Shown one piece after another: positions 1 to 8,713 of a stretch of DNA of 64,000 nt. Under the pieces are notes generated by a model that was not told the DNA's origin, ran no database searches, and saw nothing but the letters and a program-made list of their open reading frames with translations. The stretch comes from Flavobacterium sp. NRK F7 (GTDB lineage: Bacteria; Bacteroidota; Bacteroidia; Flavobacteriales; Flavobacteriaceae), in the NCBI RefSeq assembly GCF_024054195.1, contig NZ_JAMXLB010000001.1:973069-1037068 (forward strand). The letters are read 5' to 3'. Made by a program: the position numbers and the translations under genes. Positions within the stretch are counted from its first letter, which is position 1; every line of letters starts with the position of its first letter.

Positions 1-1457
1 TTTAAAGTAGCTGATTTTAAAGCGCCTTTAGGGCGTTTGGTATCAATCATGATTTCTAAAGGCATTACACCATCAAACTCTTTTTCGTAGAAGCGAATAT
101 CTTCAAAAAAATCTGTATTTTTAGGCATATCTTCAATAACACTTCCTGAGATACGCATTTGCGTAATTCCAATGATTCCAAAGACTAATAAGCCAATCGC
201 TACGGAATAAATAGCAATCGTTTTTTTCTTAATAGTAACTAAAATCCAATCAATAAAAAACTGGATATAATTCTTCTCTAAATGGGCTAAATGCTTGTCC
301 TTTGGTAAAGGCATGTAGCTGTAAAGAATTGGTATAATTATTAAACTTAAAAAGAATAAAAAGATAATATTCAAGGAAGCTATAATTCCAAACTCTTTTA
401 ATAAATCACTATCGGTTATGATGAAAGTAGCAAATCCAGCAGCAGTAGTTAAATTGGTCATTAATGTGGCATTACCTACTCTTGAAATGACACGTTGTAA
501 AGATTTAGCCTTATTTCCATGTTTTTTAATTTCTTGTTGGTACTTATTAATCAAGAAAATACAGTTGGGTATACCAATAACAATAATTAACGGTGGAATA
601 ATTGCAGTTAAAACGGTAATTTCATAATTCAATAAACCAATGGTTCCAAAAGACCACATTACGGCTATAATTACAATAATCATAGAAATAAAAGTGGCGC
701 GAAAACTTCGGAAAAAGAAAAAGAAAAGTAACGAAGTAATTCCTAAAGCAGCACCTACAAATAGACCAATTTCTCCTAATATACTTTGAGAATTTAAAGT
801 TCTAATGTAAGGCATTCCTGAAATTTTCAAATCAATTCCGGTTGCTTTTTCAAAAGCTTCTACTCTTTTCTCATTAAGATACTTGTCAACAAATTCTTTT
901 CGCTTAGAGGTGTTTACAATATCTTTATTGATGTAAATGGCAAATCGAACTGCTCCAGATTCTTTGTTGAATAACATGCTTTCATAAAAAGGCAAATTGT
1001 TAAACAGTTCCTCTTTTTTTTCTTTTAAATACGCATCAGAAAACTGGTTGTTATTCACAAAAGGAACTAAATTGAATTTTTGATTTAAAGTATCTTTTTT
1101 TAAGACTTTAAGATCACTTATAGATAATGTTAAATCAACAGCTTTGTCCTTTTTAATTTCATTGATAAATTCTTCCCAAAGGCGAACGTTTTTCTCTGTA
1201 AAAAAAGCATCATCTTTAAAACCTATTACAATAAGATTCCCTTCTTCACCAAACTTTTCTAAGAAAAGATTATATTGAATGGAAATATCATTATCCTTTG
1301 GAAGTATGTTTGCTTCAGTATAGGTCATTCGGATTTTTTGCCATTGGAAAGCCATGAACAAGGTAAAAAGCACCAGAGCCACTAAAAGACCTATTCTGTT
1401 GCGTAATATCTTGCTAGCAATAAAATCCCAAAAACTGGTCGTTAGCCATTTAATCAT
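1..1457 (-). CDS. RND/MMPL-family exporter, C-terminus cut by window edge
   Basis: About 485 residues are visible; the gene runs off the left edge. The start is the ATG at 1457 (MIKWLTTSFWDFIASKILRN). A first membrane segment near residues 20-38 is followed by a large extracytoplasmic loop to about residue 215. A block of hydrophobic segments comes next, with the charged-residue-poor stretch NYEITVLTAIIPPLIIVIG typical of RND permeases. A second extracytoplasmic domain begins just before the edge. The architecture (TM, loop, TM block, loop) fits MMPL/RND exporters, which move lipids or hydrophobic compounds by proton antiport across the inner membrane. The substrate cannot be inferred. It is the first gene of a minus-strand run and lies 77 nt upstream of nothing obvious on its own 5' side except the DUF5686 gene's stop. 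Confidence 0.85.
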   Translation of the reverse strand, partial: MIKWLTTSFWDFIASKILRNRIGLLVALVLFTLFMAFQWQKIRMTYTEANILPKDNDISIQYNLFLEKFGEEGNLIVIGFKDDAFFTEKNVRLWEEFINEIKKDKAVDLTLSISDLKVLKKDTLNQKFNLVPFVNNNQFSDAYLKEKKEELFNNLPFYESMLFNKESGAVRFAIYINKDIVNTSKRKEFVDKYLNEKRVEAFEKATGIDLKISGMPYIRTLNSQSILGEIGLFVGAALGITSLLFFFFFRSFRATFISMIIVIIAVMWSFGTIGLLNYEITVLTAIIPPLIIVIGIPNCIFLINKYQQEIKKHGNKAKSLQRVISRVGNATLMTNLTTAAGFATFIITDSDLLKEFGIIASLNIIFLFFLSLIIIPILYSYMPLPKDKHLAHLEKNYIQFFIDWILVTIKKKTIAIYSVAIGLLVFGIIGITQMRISGSVIEDMPKNTDFFEDIRFYEKEFDGVMPLEIMIDTKRPKGALKSATL

Positions 1458-1534
1458 CGTCTCAAAAATTAGAGCGCAAAGGTAATGATTCTTACTTAAT
1501 TAGTTAGGTAACAACCAAAAGATTTAAGGAAATT

Positions 1535-4021
1535 TTAAAATCCTAAATCGATAAAGTAGGAAATTTTAATAGCGATATTATCTTCAATTGTAGGCAATTG
1601 ATTTGGACCATATCGAAAGAATGCAGTGACACCTAAACCTCTAAATAATTTATTGCATTCAACGCCACTTTCAAAAAAACCTTTTTCTAAAGATTTAAAA
1701 GGCAAACCCATATGCGTATTTTCTTTATTTATTTGTCCCCAAGCATAACGAGTTACAAAAGAAAATTCGGGGTTAATACGATATGCTAAACGAACTCTAT
1801 TAAAAGTGTGTTTTAATTGTAAGGAAACGTATTTATCAGAGAAAAATTCATTAAAATACATGGTTTCAAAACTGTTTTTACCAGCAAATGTTATTCTTTG
1901 TAGTAAAGCATCTCTATTTAAATTATTTGGCTGTAAACTGTATAAATGTGTTAAAGGAACGTCTCCAAATGCAATTCCTGTTTGTAATAAAACCGAGCTA
2001 GATTGTCCTGATAAATAGGGAATTTCATAAAAAGTCTTGAAATCGATTTTTGTAAAAACGAAATCATTATCCAGCATTTTAGGAACAGTTTGCGTGACTT
2101 GAAACGAGAATTTTGGATGTCTTTTTTCAATTTCAATTCTACTTTTAGGTGTTTGCATATAATTGCTAAACGGATTCCATTGAATGGCCGCTTGAAATGC
2201 GGTAATAGTATAGGTTTTATACTCAATATCATTATTTACGAAAGTGTAATCAAATTTAGGATTGATTTGACTATTAAATAAAGCAAAATAGGTTTCTGTT
2301 TTTGGAAAGTAATTGCTTTCTACAAATAAAGAAGTCGTTTTATTGCCATAAAAAGTGGAAATGTTAATAGGTCTAGGATCGTATATTTTAAATCGTCGAG
2401 GATCGGTTGCAAACGTAATTTGTGAAATTTCGTTCAAATCATCGGAATAAGAGGCACTAATCCACGTTTCTGATGTTTGATCAAGAAGGTAAGAAGGCGT
2501 TATGCCAAATTTAAACGCTTCATCTTTAATTCCATAGGCTCCATAAAAAGCAACTTTGTACTTTTCAGAAAGTTTATCATTGGTTACACCACCTAATCCG
2601 AATCGGAACCCTTCATAGTTGTTGAATTTCACAAGGCTTCTTAAGTCTAAATCAATGATGCTTATTGGGTAATATCCATTTAATATTTTTTTTCCTAAGA
2701 ATATTTTTCGTTCTAAATTTTTAGACTCAGAAAGACTATCAAGAGACGTATAGGTTCTTAATCTTCTTTTGTCGATAGTGTCTTTGGCAAATTTTTTCCA
2801 ATAACTGTCTTCTCTTTTTAATCCATCTTTTTCTATTGAAATTTTAATTCCTTTATTGTGAACCGTAACTCGTTTGTCTAATTCAATATCAAAAGGGATG
2901 GATTCAATAATCAAATATACTTGATCCGTTGCATTGGTATTGGGTGTTGGATCTAAGGAAGAACTGAATTTTATGGTGTTGCCTAAAATTTTAATATCAT
3001 CAACATTATTGCCTTTTAAAACCGTTATTTTTCTTTTTTTTGGAAACCAAAGACCTTCTTTGTCTTGATAGTCAAAGGTATAATCGGCATTGATATTGAC
3101 GATACCATAAATTCGATAATAGGCTCTAGCAATGGCAAAAGTTTCTGCATCAATATAAAGCAACCCTCTTAAACGACTTGATTTTAATTTTTTAGGTTGG
3201 AAAAATACTTTGTAAGTCTTTCTGTTTTGAATGTTTAACGAATCCACCATGTAAAAGTTGTACAAGCGACGCCCATAATTTGAAATAGGATTTTGAACGG
3301 GTGTTTCTAATATTTCAAAAGGGTTTTCGTAAACCGAATACGAAAATAAATTGAGTCCTAAATATTCATAAAGGGGTTCTTTAAAACCAGCCATTCTCGT
3401 TGCAATAACCGTTTCTTTATAGCCTTTTTTGTTGTATTGAATGAGGTTTACTTTTTCCGTTTGGTACAAATGATTTTTTTCCACCATTTTTTTGAATTTA
3501 TAATTGGTAGAATCCAATCGAATAATTCGTTTTCCAAATAAAGTACGTTTGTAAACGGGTTCAATTTTGCCTGAAATAGAATCGGGATTAGCTGTAACTA
3601 ATAAGTTTTCATAGTTTTTATACTGAAAACTTTCTAGCGCTTTTTCGGGTTGGTTGAAACGCTTATTGTCGATAACTTTTTTGACTAGTTTATTGACTTT
3701 ATTGTCGGTGTAAATTTCAACTTTTTCAAAAGTATTCAAGTCAATGGCCATTTTAATGATGACCAAATCTTGATTGGGTGAAATATAAACGTTCTTGGTT
3801 TGATACCCTTTGTATTTAATGATTAAAGGTTTATCGTATTCAGTAATTGCAATTTCAAATTTTCCTTCCCATGTAGTGGTTAGAGTCTTTCCTAGATATT
3901 CCACTTTAGCATAGGCTAATGGAACTCTACTGTCTATATCAATGATTTGAGCTTTAATTTTGTCTTGACCAAATGAAATAGCAGTATGGAACAAAACAAA
4001 CCAAAAAAAGATGTATCTCAT
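1535..4021 (-). CDS. DUF5686 outer-membrane protein with carboxypeptidase regulatory-like domain
   Basis: This is an 828-residue protein. It has a signal peptide (MRYIFFWFVLFHTAISFGQ), then a carboxypeptidase-D regulatory-like beta-sandwich (about residues 22-105). A long region rich in aromatic and alternating hydrophobic residues follows, ends in ISYFIDLGF, and looks like an outer-membrane beta barrel. This layout matches the DUF5686 family of Bacteroidota, whose function is unknown. An ATG eight codons upstream (4045) is open, but a perfect -7 box TAAGTTTG at 4043-4050 covers it, so transcription should begin inside that extension; 4021 is therefore preferred. Family assignment is from memory of the domain order. 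Confidence 0.8.
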   Translation of the reverse strand: MRYIFFWFVLFHTAISFGQDKIKAQIIDIDSRVPLAYAKVEYLGKTLTTTWEGKFEIAITEYDKPLIIKYKGYQTKNVYISPNQDLVIIKMAIDLNTFEKVEIYTDNKVNKLVKKVIDNKRFNQPEKALESFQYKNYENLLVTANPDSISGKIEPVYKRTLFGKRIIRLDSTNYKFKKMVEKNHLYQTEKVNLIQYNKKGYKETVIATRMAGFKEPLYEYLGLNLFSYSVYENPFEILETPVQNPISNYGRRLYNFYMVDSLNIQNRKTYKVFFQPKKLKSSRLRGLLYIDAETFAIARAYYRIYGIVNINADYTFDYQDKEGLWFPKKRKITVLKGNNVDDIKILGNTIKFSSSLDPTPNTNATDQVYLIIESIPFDIELDKRVTVHNKGIKISIEKDGLKREDSYWKKFAKDTIDKRRLRTYTSLDSLSESKNLERKIFLGKKILNGYYPISIIDLDLRSLVKFNNYEGFRFGLGGVTNDKLSEKYKVAFYGAYGIKDEAFKFGITPSYLLDQTSETWISASYSDDLNEISQITFATDPRRFKIYDPRPINISTFYGNKTTSLFVESNYFPKTETYFALFNSQINPKFDYTFVNNDIEYKTYTITAFQAAIQWNPFSNYMQTPKSRIEIEKRHPKFSFQVTQTVPKMLDNDFVFTKIDFKTFYEIPYLSGQSSSVLLQTGIAFGDVPLTHLYSLQPNNLNRDALLQRITFAGKNSFETMYFNEFFSDKYVSLQLKHTFNRVRLAYRINPEFSFVTRYAWGQINKENTHMGLPFKSLEKGFFESGVECNKLFRGLGVTAFFRYGPNQLPTIEDNIAIKISYFIDLGF

Positions 4022-4042
4022 TAAAAGGGATTTGTTAATGTA

Positions 4043-4050
4043 CAAACTTA
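4043..4050 (-). promoter_or_regulatory. -7 promoter box of the DUF5686 gene
   Basis: TAAGTTTG on the minus strand is a perfect match to the Bacteroidota -7 consensus TAnnTTTG. It overlaps the upstream in-frame ATG and so decides the start codon at 4021. Confidence 0.6.
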
Positions 4051-4113
4051 CATAAATTTAGTTATTATTTTTGGGGATGTAAGTAACATTTAGGAATCCT
4101 TAACATTTTGCAT

Positions 4114-4146
4114 AAAAAAAATCCCGAGTTTATTTCGGGATTTTAT
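4114..4146 (-). terminator. Intrinsic terminator after frr
   Basis: An 8-bp stem (AATCCCGA with TCGGGATT) is followed on the minus strand by eight T residues. It lies 23 nt after the frr stop and ends the pyrH-frr unit. Confidence 0.8.
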
Positions 4147-4168
4147 GTTTTTATATAAAAGCAGAAAA

Positions 4169-4732
4169 CTATACTTTCATGATTTCGGCTTCTTTAATCA
4201 CCAGATGTTCATCTATTTTTTTAATGTAAGCATCGGTTAATTTTTGAACATCTTCTTCTGCTTTTTTGCAAATATCTTCAGAAGTACCGTTTTTTTCTTC
4301 TTTTTTTATATCCGTATTAGCATCTTTACGAGCGTTACGAATACCAATTTTGGCATCTTCTGCCTCAGCTTTCGCTTGTTTTACTAGCTCGCGTCTTCTT
4401 TCTTCCGTTAAAGCAGGAATGCTAATAATAATATTTTCCCCGTTATTCATTGGGTTTAACCCAAGATTCGCAATCATAATTGCTTTTTCTATAGGTTGTA
4501 ACATGTTTTTTTCCCAAGGAGTTACTGTTAAGGTTCTCGCATCTGGAGCATTAATATTAGCTACTTGTGATAAAGGGGTTTGCGAGCCATAATAATCTAC
4601 AAAAACACCACCTAACATTTGAGGTGACGCTTTACCAGCTCTAATATTTAAAAATTCTTTTTCTAAATGAGCAATGGAACCTTCCATAGATTCTTTTGCA
4701 CTGTCTATAATAAAATTAATTTCTTCAGTCAT
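4169..4732 (-). CDS. frr: Ribosome recycling factor
   Basis: This 187-residue protein has the length and sequence of RRF: an N-terminal helix (IDSAKESMEGSIAHLEKEF), the conserved stretch LNIRAGKASPQML, and PWEKNMLQPIEKAI. A second long helix carries TEERRRELVKQAK. RRF works with EF-G to split post-termination 70S ribosomes in the cytoplasm. It lies 73 nt downstream of pyrH, the usual pyrH-frr order in bacteria, and an intrinsic terminator follows. The ATG start gives the standard N-terminus MTEEINFI. The antisense frame over this gene is a shadow. Confidence 0.97.
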   Translation of the reverse strand: MTEEINFIIDSAKESMEGSIAHLEKEFLNIRAGKASPQMLGGVFVDYYGSQTPLSQVANINAPDARTLTVTPWEKNMLQPIEKAIMIANLGLNPMNNGENIIISIPALTEERRRELVKQAKAEAEDAKIGIRNARKDANTDIKKEEKNGTSEDICKKAEEDVQKLTDAYIKKIDEHLVIKEAEIMKV

Positions 4733-4805
4733 TTTTTAGATATTTTGATTTTTAGATATTTTGACTCTTCGAATGATCGAACCATCAAGTAATCGAATGT
4801 GTAAT

Positions 4806-5513
4806 TTATATGGTTACTGTTGTTCCTACGGTTTGACCTTCACACACTTTTAATAAATTACCTTCTTTATTCATATCAAAAACAATAATTGGTAATTTGT
4901 TTTCTTGGCTAAGTGTAAATGCGGTTGTGTCCATTACATTTAATCCTTTTGCTAATACCTCTTCAAAAGAGATGTAATCAAATTTTTCTGCGTTAGCATC
5001 TTTTTCTGGGTCAGCAGTATAAACACCATCTACTCTCGTTCCTTTTAGGATGACATCTGCATGTACTTCAATACCTCTTAATACAGCTGCGGTATCTGTT
5101 GTAAAGTAAGGATTTCCTGTTCCTGCTCCAAAAATAACAATTCTTCCTTTTTCTAAGTGTCTTGTAGCACGTCTTTTTATGTAGGGTTCAGCAATGGCTT
5201 CAATTTTTAAGGCCGTTTGTAAACGCGTTTGCATACCTGCATCTTCTAAAGCCCCTTGTAAAGCCATTCCATTAATAACAGTGGCAAGCATTCCCATATA
5301 ATCGCCTTGAACGCGATCCATTCCATTACTTGCACCTGCTACTCCTCTAAAAATATTTCCACCACCTATTACAATTGCAATTTCAACTCCTTTGTCGTGA
5401 ATTTCTTTAATTTCTTGAGCATATTCTGCTAAACGTTTGGGGTCGATTCCGTATTGTCGATCACCCATTAAAGCTTCACCACTTAATTTTAGAAGAATTC
5501 TTTTATATTTCAT
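4806..5513 (-). CDS. pyrH: UMP kinase
   Basis: This 235-residue amino-acid-kinase-fold enzyme phosphorylates UMP to UDP with ATP in pyrimidine biosynthesis. Visible signatures are [15 protein letters not shown] at the N-terminus, the phosphate-binding [10 protein letters not shown] (about residues 48-57), [17 protein letters not shown], and [16 protein letters not shown] near residue 160. Its length is standard for bacterial hexameric PyrH. It is followed by frr. A perfect -7 box lies 27 nt upstream of the ATG. Confidence 0.97.
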   Translation of the reverse strand: MKYKRILLKLSGEALMGDRQYGIDPKRLAEYAQEIKEIHDKGVEIAIVIGGGNIFRGVAGASNGMDRVQGDYMGMLATVINGMALQGALEDAGMQTRLQTALKIEAIAEPYIKRRATRHLEKGRIVIFGAGTGNPYFTTDTAAVLRGIEVHADVILKGTRVDGVYTADPEKDANAEKFDYISFEEVLAKGLNVMDTTAFTLSQENKLPIIVFDMNKEGNLLKVCEGQTVGTTVTI

Positions 5514-5539
5514 CAGAATGTATGTTTATTTTCGTGATG

Positions 5540-5547
5540 CAAATATA
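5540..5547 (-). promoter_or_regulatory. -7 promoter box of pyrH-frr
   Basis: TATATTTG on the minus strand matches TAnnTTTG perfectly, about 27 nt before the pyrH ATG. Confidence 0.6.
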
Positions 5548-5581
5548 ATTATATATCTACAGAAAAAAAATGTTGCTACTA

Positions 5582-6361
5582 TTATGCGTTTATTTCTTGT
5601 AAAGTATTTTTAGCTTCGCGGTAACCAATGTCAAAAATAGTTTGCATTTTTGCTTTATTGGTTTCAAATGTGCTAAAATTAGCTAATTCTTTAGGTTCAA
5701 TTATATGGTCGCAAAGGCTAAATTTTTGATAATTTCCTTGTGCCGATAATAAATCGAAAGCTCTTGTAGTAACTGCTTTAATCGATTTTAAATCTTTGGC
5801 TTCAATATTTTGAATAGGACTCACATAAACCCCAATGATACAATCACAATGGCCTTGCAGCAAATCGGTTGGAAAATGATTTAAAATGCCGCCATCACTA
5901 TATAGTTTTTTGTTGATTTCATATGGAGTTAACATGCCAGGAAAGGAAGCAGAAGCCAAAACCGCATCGACTACTTTAGTATTGTCGTTGAAAATTTTTA
6001 ATTTTCCTTTGACTAAATCGGTAGCTGTAATTTTTACTGGAATAGGTAAATCACCAATTTTAGTTTCACCAAATATGGTATTAAAATAAATTTTAAAAGA
6101 ATCAGAGTCAATTATCCCAGGCTTTTTTAAGGTAAAATGTTTCCAATTGAAGAAATAAATGGATTGAAAAAAAGTAAGGATTTCTTTTGGGGTTTTCCCA
6201 AAAGCATACATGGCTGCAATGATAGCTCCTGCACTTGAACCTGATAAAACAGTTGGTTTAATCTCGAGTTCATCCAAAAACTGAAGTACTCCAGCATGCG
6301 CAATTCCTTTTGAACCACCACCAGATAAAGCGATGCCAATTTCTTTTGATTGAAAATCCAT
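5582..6361 (-). CDS. Patatin-like phospholipase
   Basis: This 259-residue bacterial patatin is a lipid acyl hydrolase with a Ser-Asp dyad. Visible motifs are the oxyanion loop GGGSKG (residues 14-19), the nucleophile elbow GSSAG (41-45, Ser43) and the DGG motif (156-158, Asp156). There is no signal peptide, so it is probably cytoplasmic or membrane associated, like the RssA group. It is divergent from the thioredoxin-like gene across a 112-nt spacer and is transcribed in the same direction as pyrH-frr but from upstream of it. The substrate is unknown. Confidence 0.9.
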   Translation of the reverse strand: MDFQSKEIGIALSGGGSKGIAHAGVLQFLDELEIKPTVLSGSSAGAIIAAMYAFGKTPKEILTFFQSIYFFNWKHFTLKKPGIIDSDSFKIYFNTIFGETKIGDLPIPVKITATDLVKGKLKIFNDNTKVVDAVLASASFPGMLTPYEINKKLYSDGGILNHFPTDLLQGHCDCIIGVYVSPIQNIEAKDLKSIKAVTTRAFDLLSAQGNYQKFSLCDHIIEPKELANFSTFETNKAKMQTIFDIGYREAKNTLQEINA

Positions 6362-6446
6362 GGTTGTTTCTGTTTGCTTGTATTCTTTTCTATTTCTGAA
6401 AATTCATTATGTAACCTAACGAACATTTTATGTCCAAATTTAGCTT

Positions 6447-6454
6447 TAAATTTG
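6447..6454 (+). promoter_or_regulatory. -7 promoter box of the thioredoxin-like gene
   Basis: TAAATTTG is a perfect TAnnTTTG match 19 nt upstream of the ATG at 6474. Confidence 0.6.
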
Positions 6455-6473
6455 TAAAATAAAGGAAAGCGAT

Positions 6474-7112
6474 ATGAAAAATATAATTGAAAAAGCACTT
6501 TCAAATGCGGTTACTTACGAAACCTATAAAACGATAGTTGCTAAACTTATGGAAGAAGGAAAAGTTACAGGACATACTCAGAGTGAAGCATTATTACATT
6601 ATTCGCAATTGAACGAAACCAGAATGAAACGTTTGGATAAAACTATCGCGATTACTGATGCTATTCAAAAAAAAATAAAAGAGTTACCCATTTCTTTAAC
6701 TTGGCTGGTAATTTCAGAAGGATGGTGTGGAGATGCAGCACAATTATTACCAATTATGAATAAGATGGCTGAGTTATCCTCAAAAATTGATTTGAAAATT
6801 GTATTCAGAGATGATAATGAGGATCTTATGAATATTTTTTTAACCAATGGAAGTCGTTCTATACCAAAACTTATTTTATTGGATACAACAACGAAAGAAG
6901 TAATTGCTGATTGGGGTCCAAGACCATTACCTGCTAAAAAACTTATTACAGATTATAAAGCATTACATGGAGTTATAGATGAAACTGCTAAAATTGAACT
7001 TCAAAAATGGTATTTACAAGACAAAGGAATCACCACTCAAGAGGAAATTTATGATTTAATTGCTTCTTACTTGCAAAAAAGAAAAAGTACTTCAGAAGAA
7101 ATTTTACACTAA
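6474..7112 (+). CDS. Thioredoxin-family protein lacking the resolving cysteine
   Basis: This 212-residue protein has a thioredoxin-like core after a helical N-terminus (residues 1-70). The expected active site reads WCGDA (Cys85, Ala88), so the second cysteine of CxxC is replaced by alanine. The cis-proline loop is present as RSIPKLILLD. No signal peptide is present, so it should be cytoplasmic. With one cysteine it cannot work as an ordinary dithiol oxidoreductase; a monothiol role (glutaredoxin- or bacilliredoxin-like) is possible but inferred. Its 3' end overlaps the convergent DUF1501 gene by 9 nt inside a perfect inverted repeat. Confidence 0.85.
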   Translation: MKNIIEKALSNAVTYETYKTIVAKLMEEGKVTGHTQSEALLHYSQLNETRMKRLDKTIAITDAIQKKIKELPISLTWLVISEGWCGDAAQLLPIMNKMAELSSKIDLKIVFRDDNEDLMNIFLTNGSRSIPKLILLDTTTKEVIADWGPRPLPAKKLITDYKALHGVIDETAKIELQKWYLQDKGITTQEEIYDLIASYLQKRKSTSEEILH

Positions 7113-7130
7113 AAATTTCTTCTGAAGTAC
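7087..7130. repeat. Perfect 19-bp inverted repeat at convergent gene ends
   Basis: Arms 7087-7105 and 7112-7130 are perfectly complementary, with a 6-nt loop (ACACTA). The structure covers the stop codons of the plus-strand thioredoxin-like gene and the minus-strand DUF1501 gene. It may act as a bidirectional end structure for both mRNAs, although no long T tract follows on either strand. Confidence 0.85.
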
Positions 7131-8702
7131 ACTAGTGTGGTAAGTTATTTCTAAAATATAAACTCCTTTAGAAAGAATTGTACTAGGTGAAAAGGTTAGA
7201 GTGTCACCTAGTACAAAATGTTTGTTAGCGTAAATAAGTTTACCAGATACAGCATGAACACTCACTTTGACTTCTGTATTGATAAACTTTTTGAACGCTA
7301 CGTTAATTTGATTATTACTAATCGGGTTGGGGAAAAGAAGGATGAAATCGTTATCGACTGGTGGATCAATAGAATTGTTTCTGAAAATAGGTAAGGTTTC
7401 GAAACTATTTCCTAATACAGCTCGTGTTTGATCATCTGTCATACAAAGCCAGTCTTTCATAATAGTAGCATAGAGTTGTCTGAAATCAAATTGCATAGGT
7501 ACTTGTTGATTTACAGCGGCATTTTGGGGCAAATCGGGAGATGAACCAATCATTCCTGATACAGGTTGGCTGGTTCCGATAACATTGGCAACACCAGTAT
7601 TTAATGAGCTTCCGAAGAAAAGTACGGGAGCACTCGAACCATGGTCGGTACCTAAACTGTCATTGCTTTTAATTCGTCTTCCAAATTCACTAAAAGTCAT
7701 TCCGGTAACTTTATCTGCTTTGCCCATTTTTTTTAAATCGGCTTGGAATGCTCCAATGGCTTTGGAAAGGATGGATAGATTTTCAGGTTGTCTTCCTAAT
7801 TTTCTATCCGACTCCATAATTTGATTTTCATGGGTATCAAAACTCTTATGGTGATTTACGATGTAAATAGGGGTTTGTAGTCCGCCATTAATTAAACGTG
7901 CCACAATTTTTAGTTGGGCAGCTAATTTATCATCAGGATATGCTGTAGTTTGTTCCTGAGGAACATTATAGGCGGTTTGAATGGTTTCCTTGTAGGCGTT
8001 ACTTTGATCCTTCATTAAGCGAAGAAACGTAAGTTCTAAGCCATAATCAGTGTTTGGAGCTGGATCTGTTGTTTCATTAATAACATTGAGCAACTGATTG
8101 GGATCAGGTGCACTATAACCCATATTAATATTAGGACCTTGGAGTGAAAAAGGAAGTGTTGAACCAATTTGTACCGCTAAAGGATCTCTCATATCACTAT
8201 TTGGATAGGCTTCTGGATAATTGGGATACATGGCATCTAAAGCTCTACCAATCCATCCCGTATTTAAAGTTTCATCACTTTGAGAACCTGTAAACCAAAT
8301 ATCGGTTGCGCGAAAGTGGCTATAACTAGGATTTGGATAAGAAACACCTTGAACTATCATTAATTCACCTTGATTGTATAAGTTTTGTATTTCCACCATA
8401 GAAGGATGTAAACCAGTTGTGGGGTTGTTATTCAAAGTTAATACGTCATTTTCATTTAAGAGAATGTTAGGTCTTGCATTAGATAATTCACTCCATTTAT
8501 CTCTTGGAAAAACCATATTTAAACCATCATTACCACCACTCATTTGTACAATAACTAGTATTTTACCACAGGATAAGGCAGCATTGGCTAACATTTCTAA
8601 ATTAGTGCTTTCCAAATGTGAAGAAGCTAAAACCGGAATTTTATTGAATAATAAAGGAGCGGCAACTAAAGCTGAGGTTTGTATAAATTTTCTTCTTTTC
8701 AT
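7104..8702 (-). CDS. DUF1501 protein with T9SS sorting domain
   Basis: This 532-residue exported protein starts with a twin-arginine-like signal (MKRRKFIQTSALVAAPLLF). The DUF1501 body includes VQMSGGNDGLNMVFPRD near residues 52-68, and the sulfatase-like fold signatures TFSEFGRRIKSN and GTDHGSS follow. Residues from about 455 form a T9SS type A sorting domain (LLFPNPISNNQINV ... KKFLV), so the mature protein should reach the cell surface. DUF1501 proteins usually pair with DUF1800 proteins, as here, with 11 nt between the two genes. The biochemical activity is unknown. Expression is probably driven by the operator-bearing promoter upstream of the DUF1800 gene. Confidence 0.88.
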   Translation of the reverse strand: MKRRKFIQTSALVAAPLLFNKIPVLASSHLESTNLEMLANAALSCGKILVIVQMSGGNDGLNMVFPRDKWSELSNARPNILLNENDVLTLNNNPTTGLHPSMVEIQNLYNQGELMIVQGVSYPNPSYSHFRATDIWFTGSQSDETLNTGWIGRALDAMYPNYPEAYPNSDMRDPLAVQIGSTLPFSLQGPNINMGYSAPDPNQLLNVINETTDPAPNTDYGLELTFLRLMKDQSNAYKETIQTAYNVPQEQTTAYPDDKLAAQLKIVARLINGGLQTPIYIVNHHKSFDTHENQIMESDRKLGRQPENLSILSKAIGAFQADLKKMGKADKVTGMTFSEFGRRIKSNDSLGTDHGSSAPVLFFGSSLNTGVANVIGTSQPVSGMIGSSPDLPQNAAVNQQVPMQFDFRQLYATIMKDWLCMTDDQTRAVLGNSFETLPIFRNNSIDPPVDNDFILLFPNPISNNQINVAFKKFINTEVKVSVHAVSGKLIYANKHFVLGDTLTFSPSTILSKGVYILEITYHTSVLQKKFLV

Positions 8703-8713
8703 GTTATTTCAGA

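Noticed and set aside
4266..4592. 108-codon antisense frame over frr
   Set aside because: Shadow of a highly conserved gene, with no start context or independent support.
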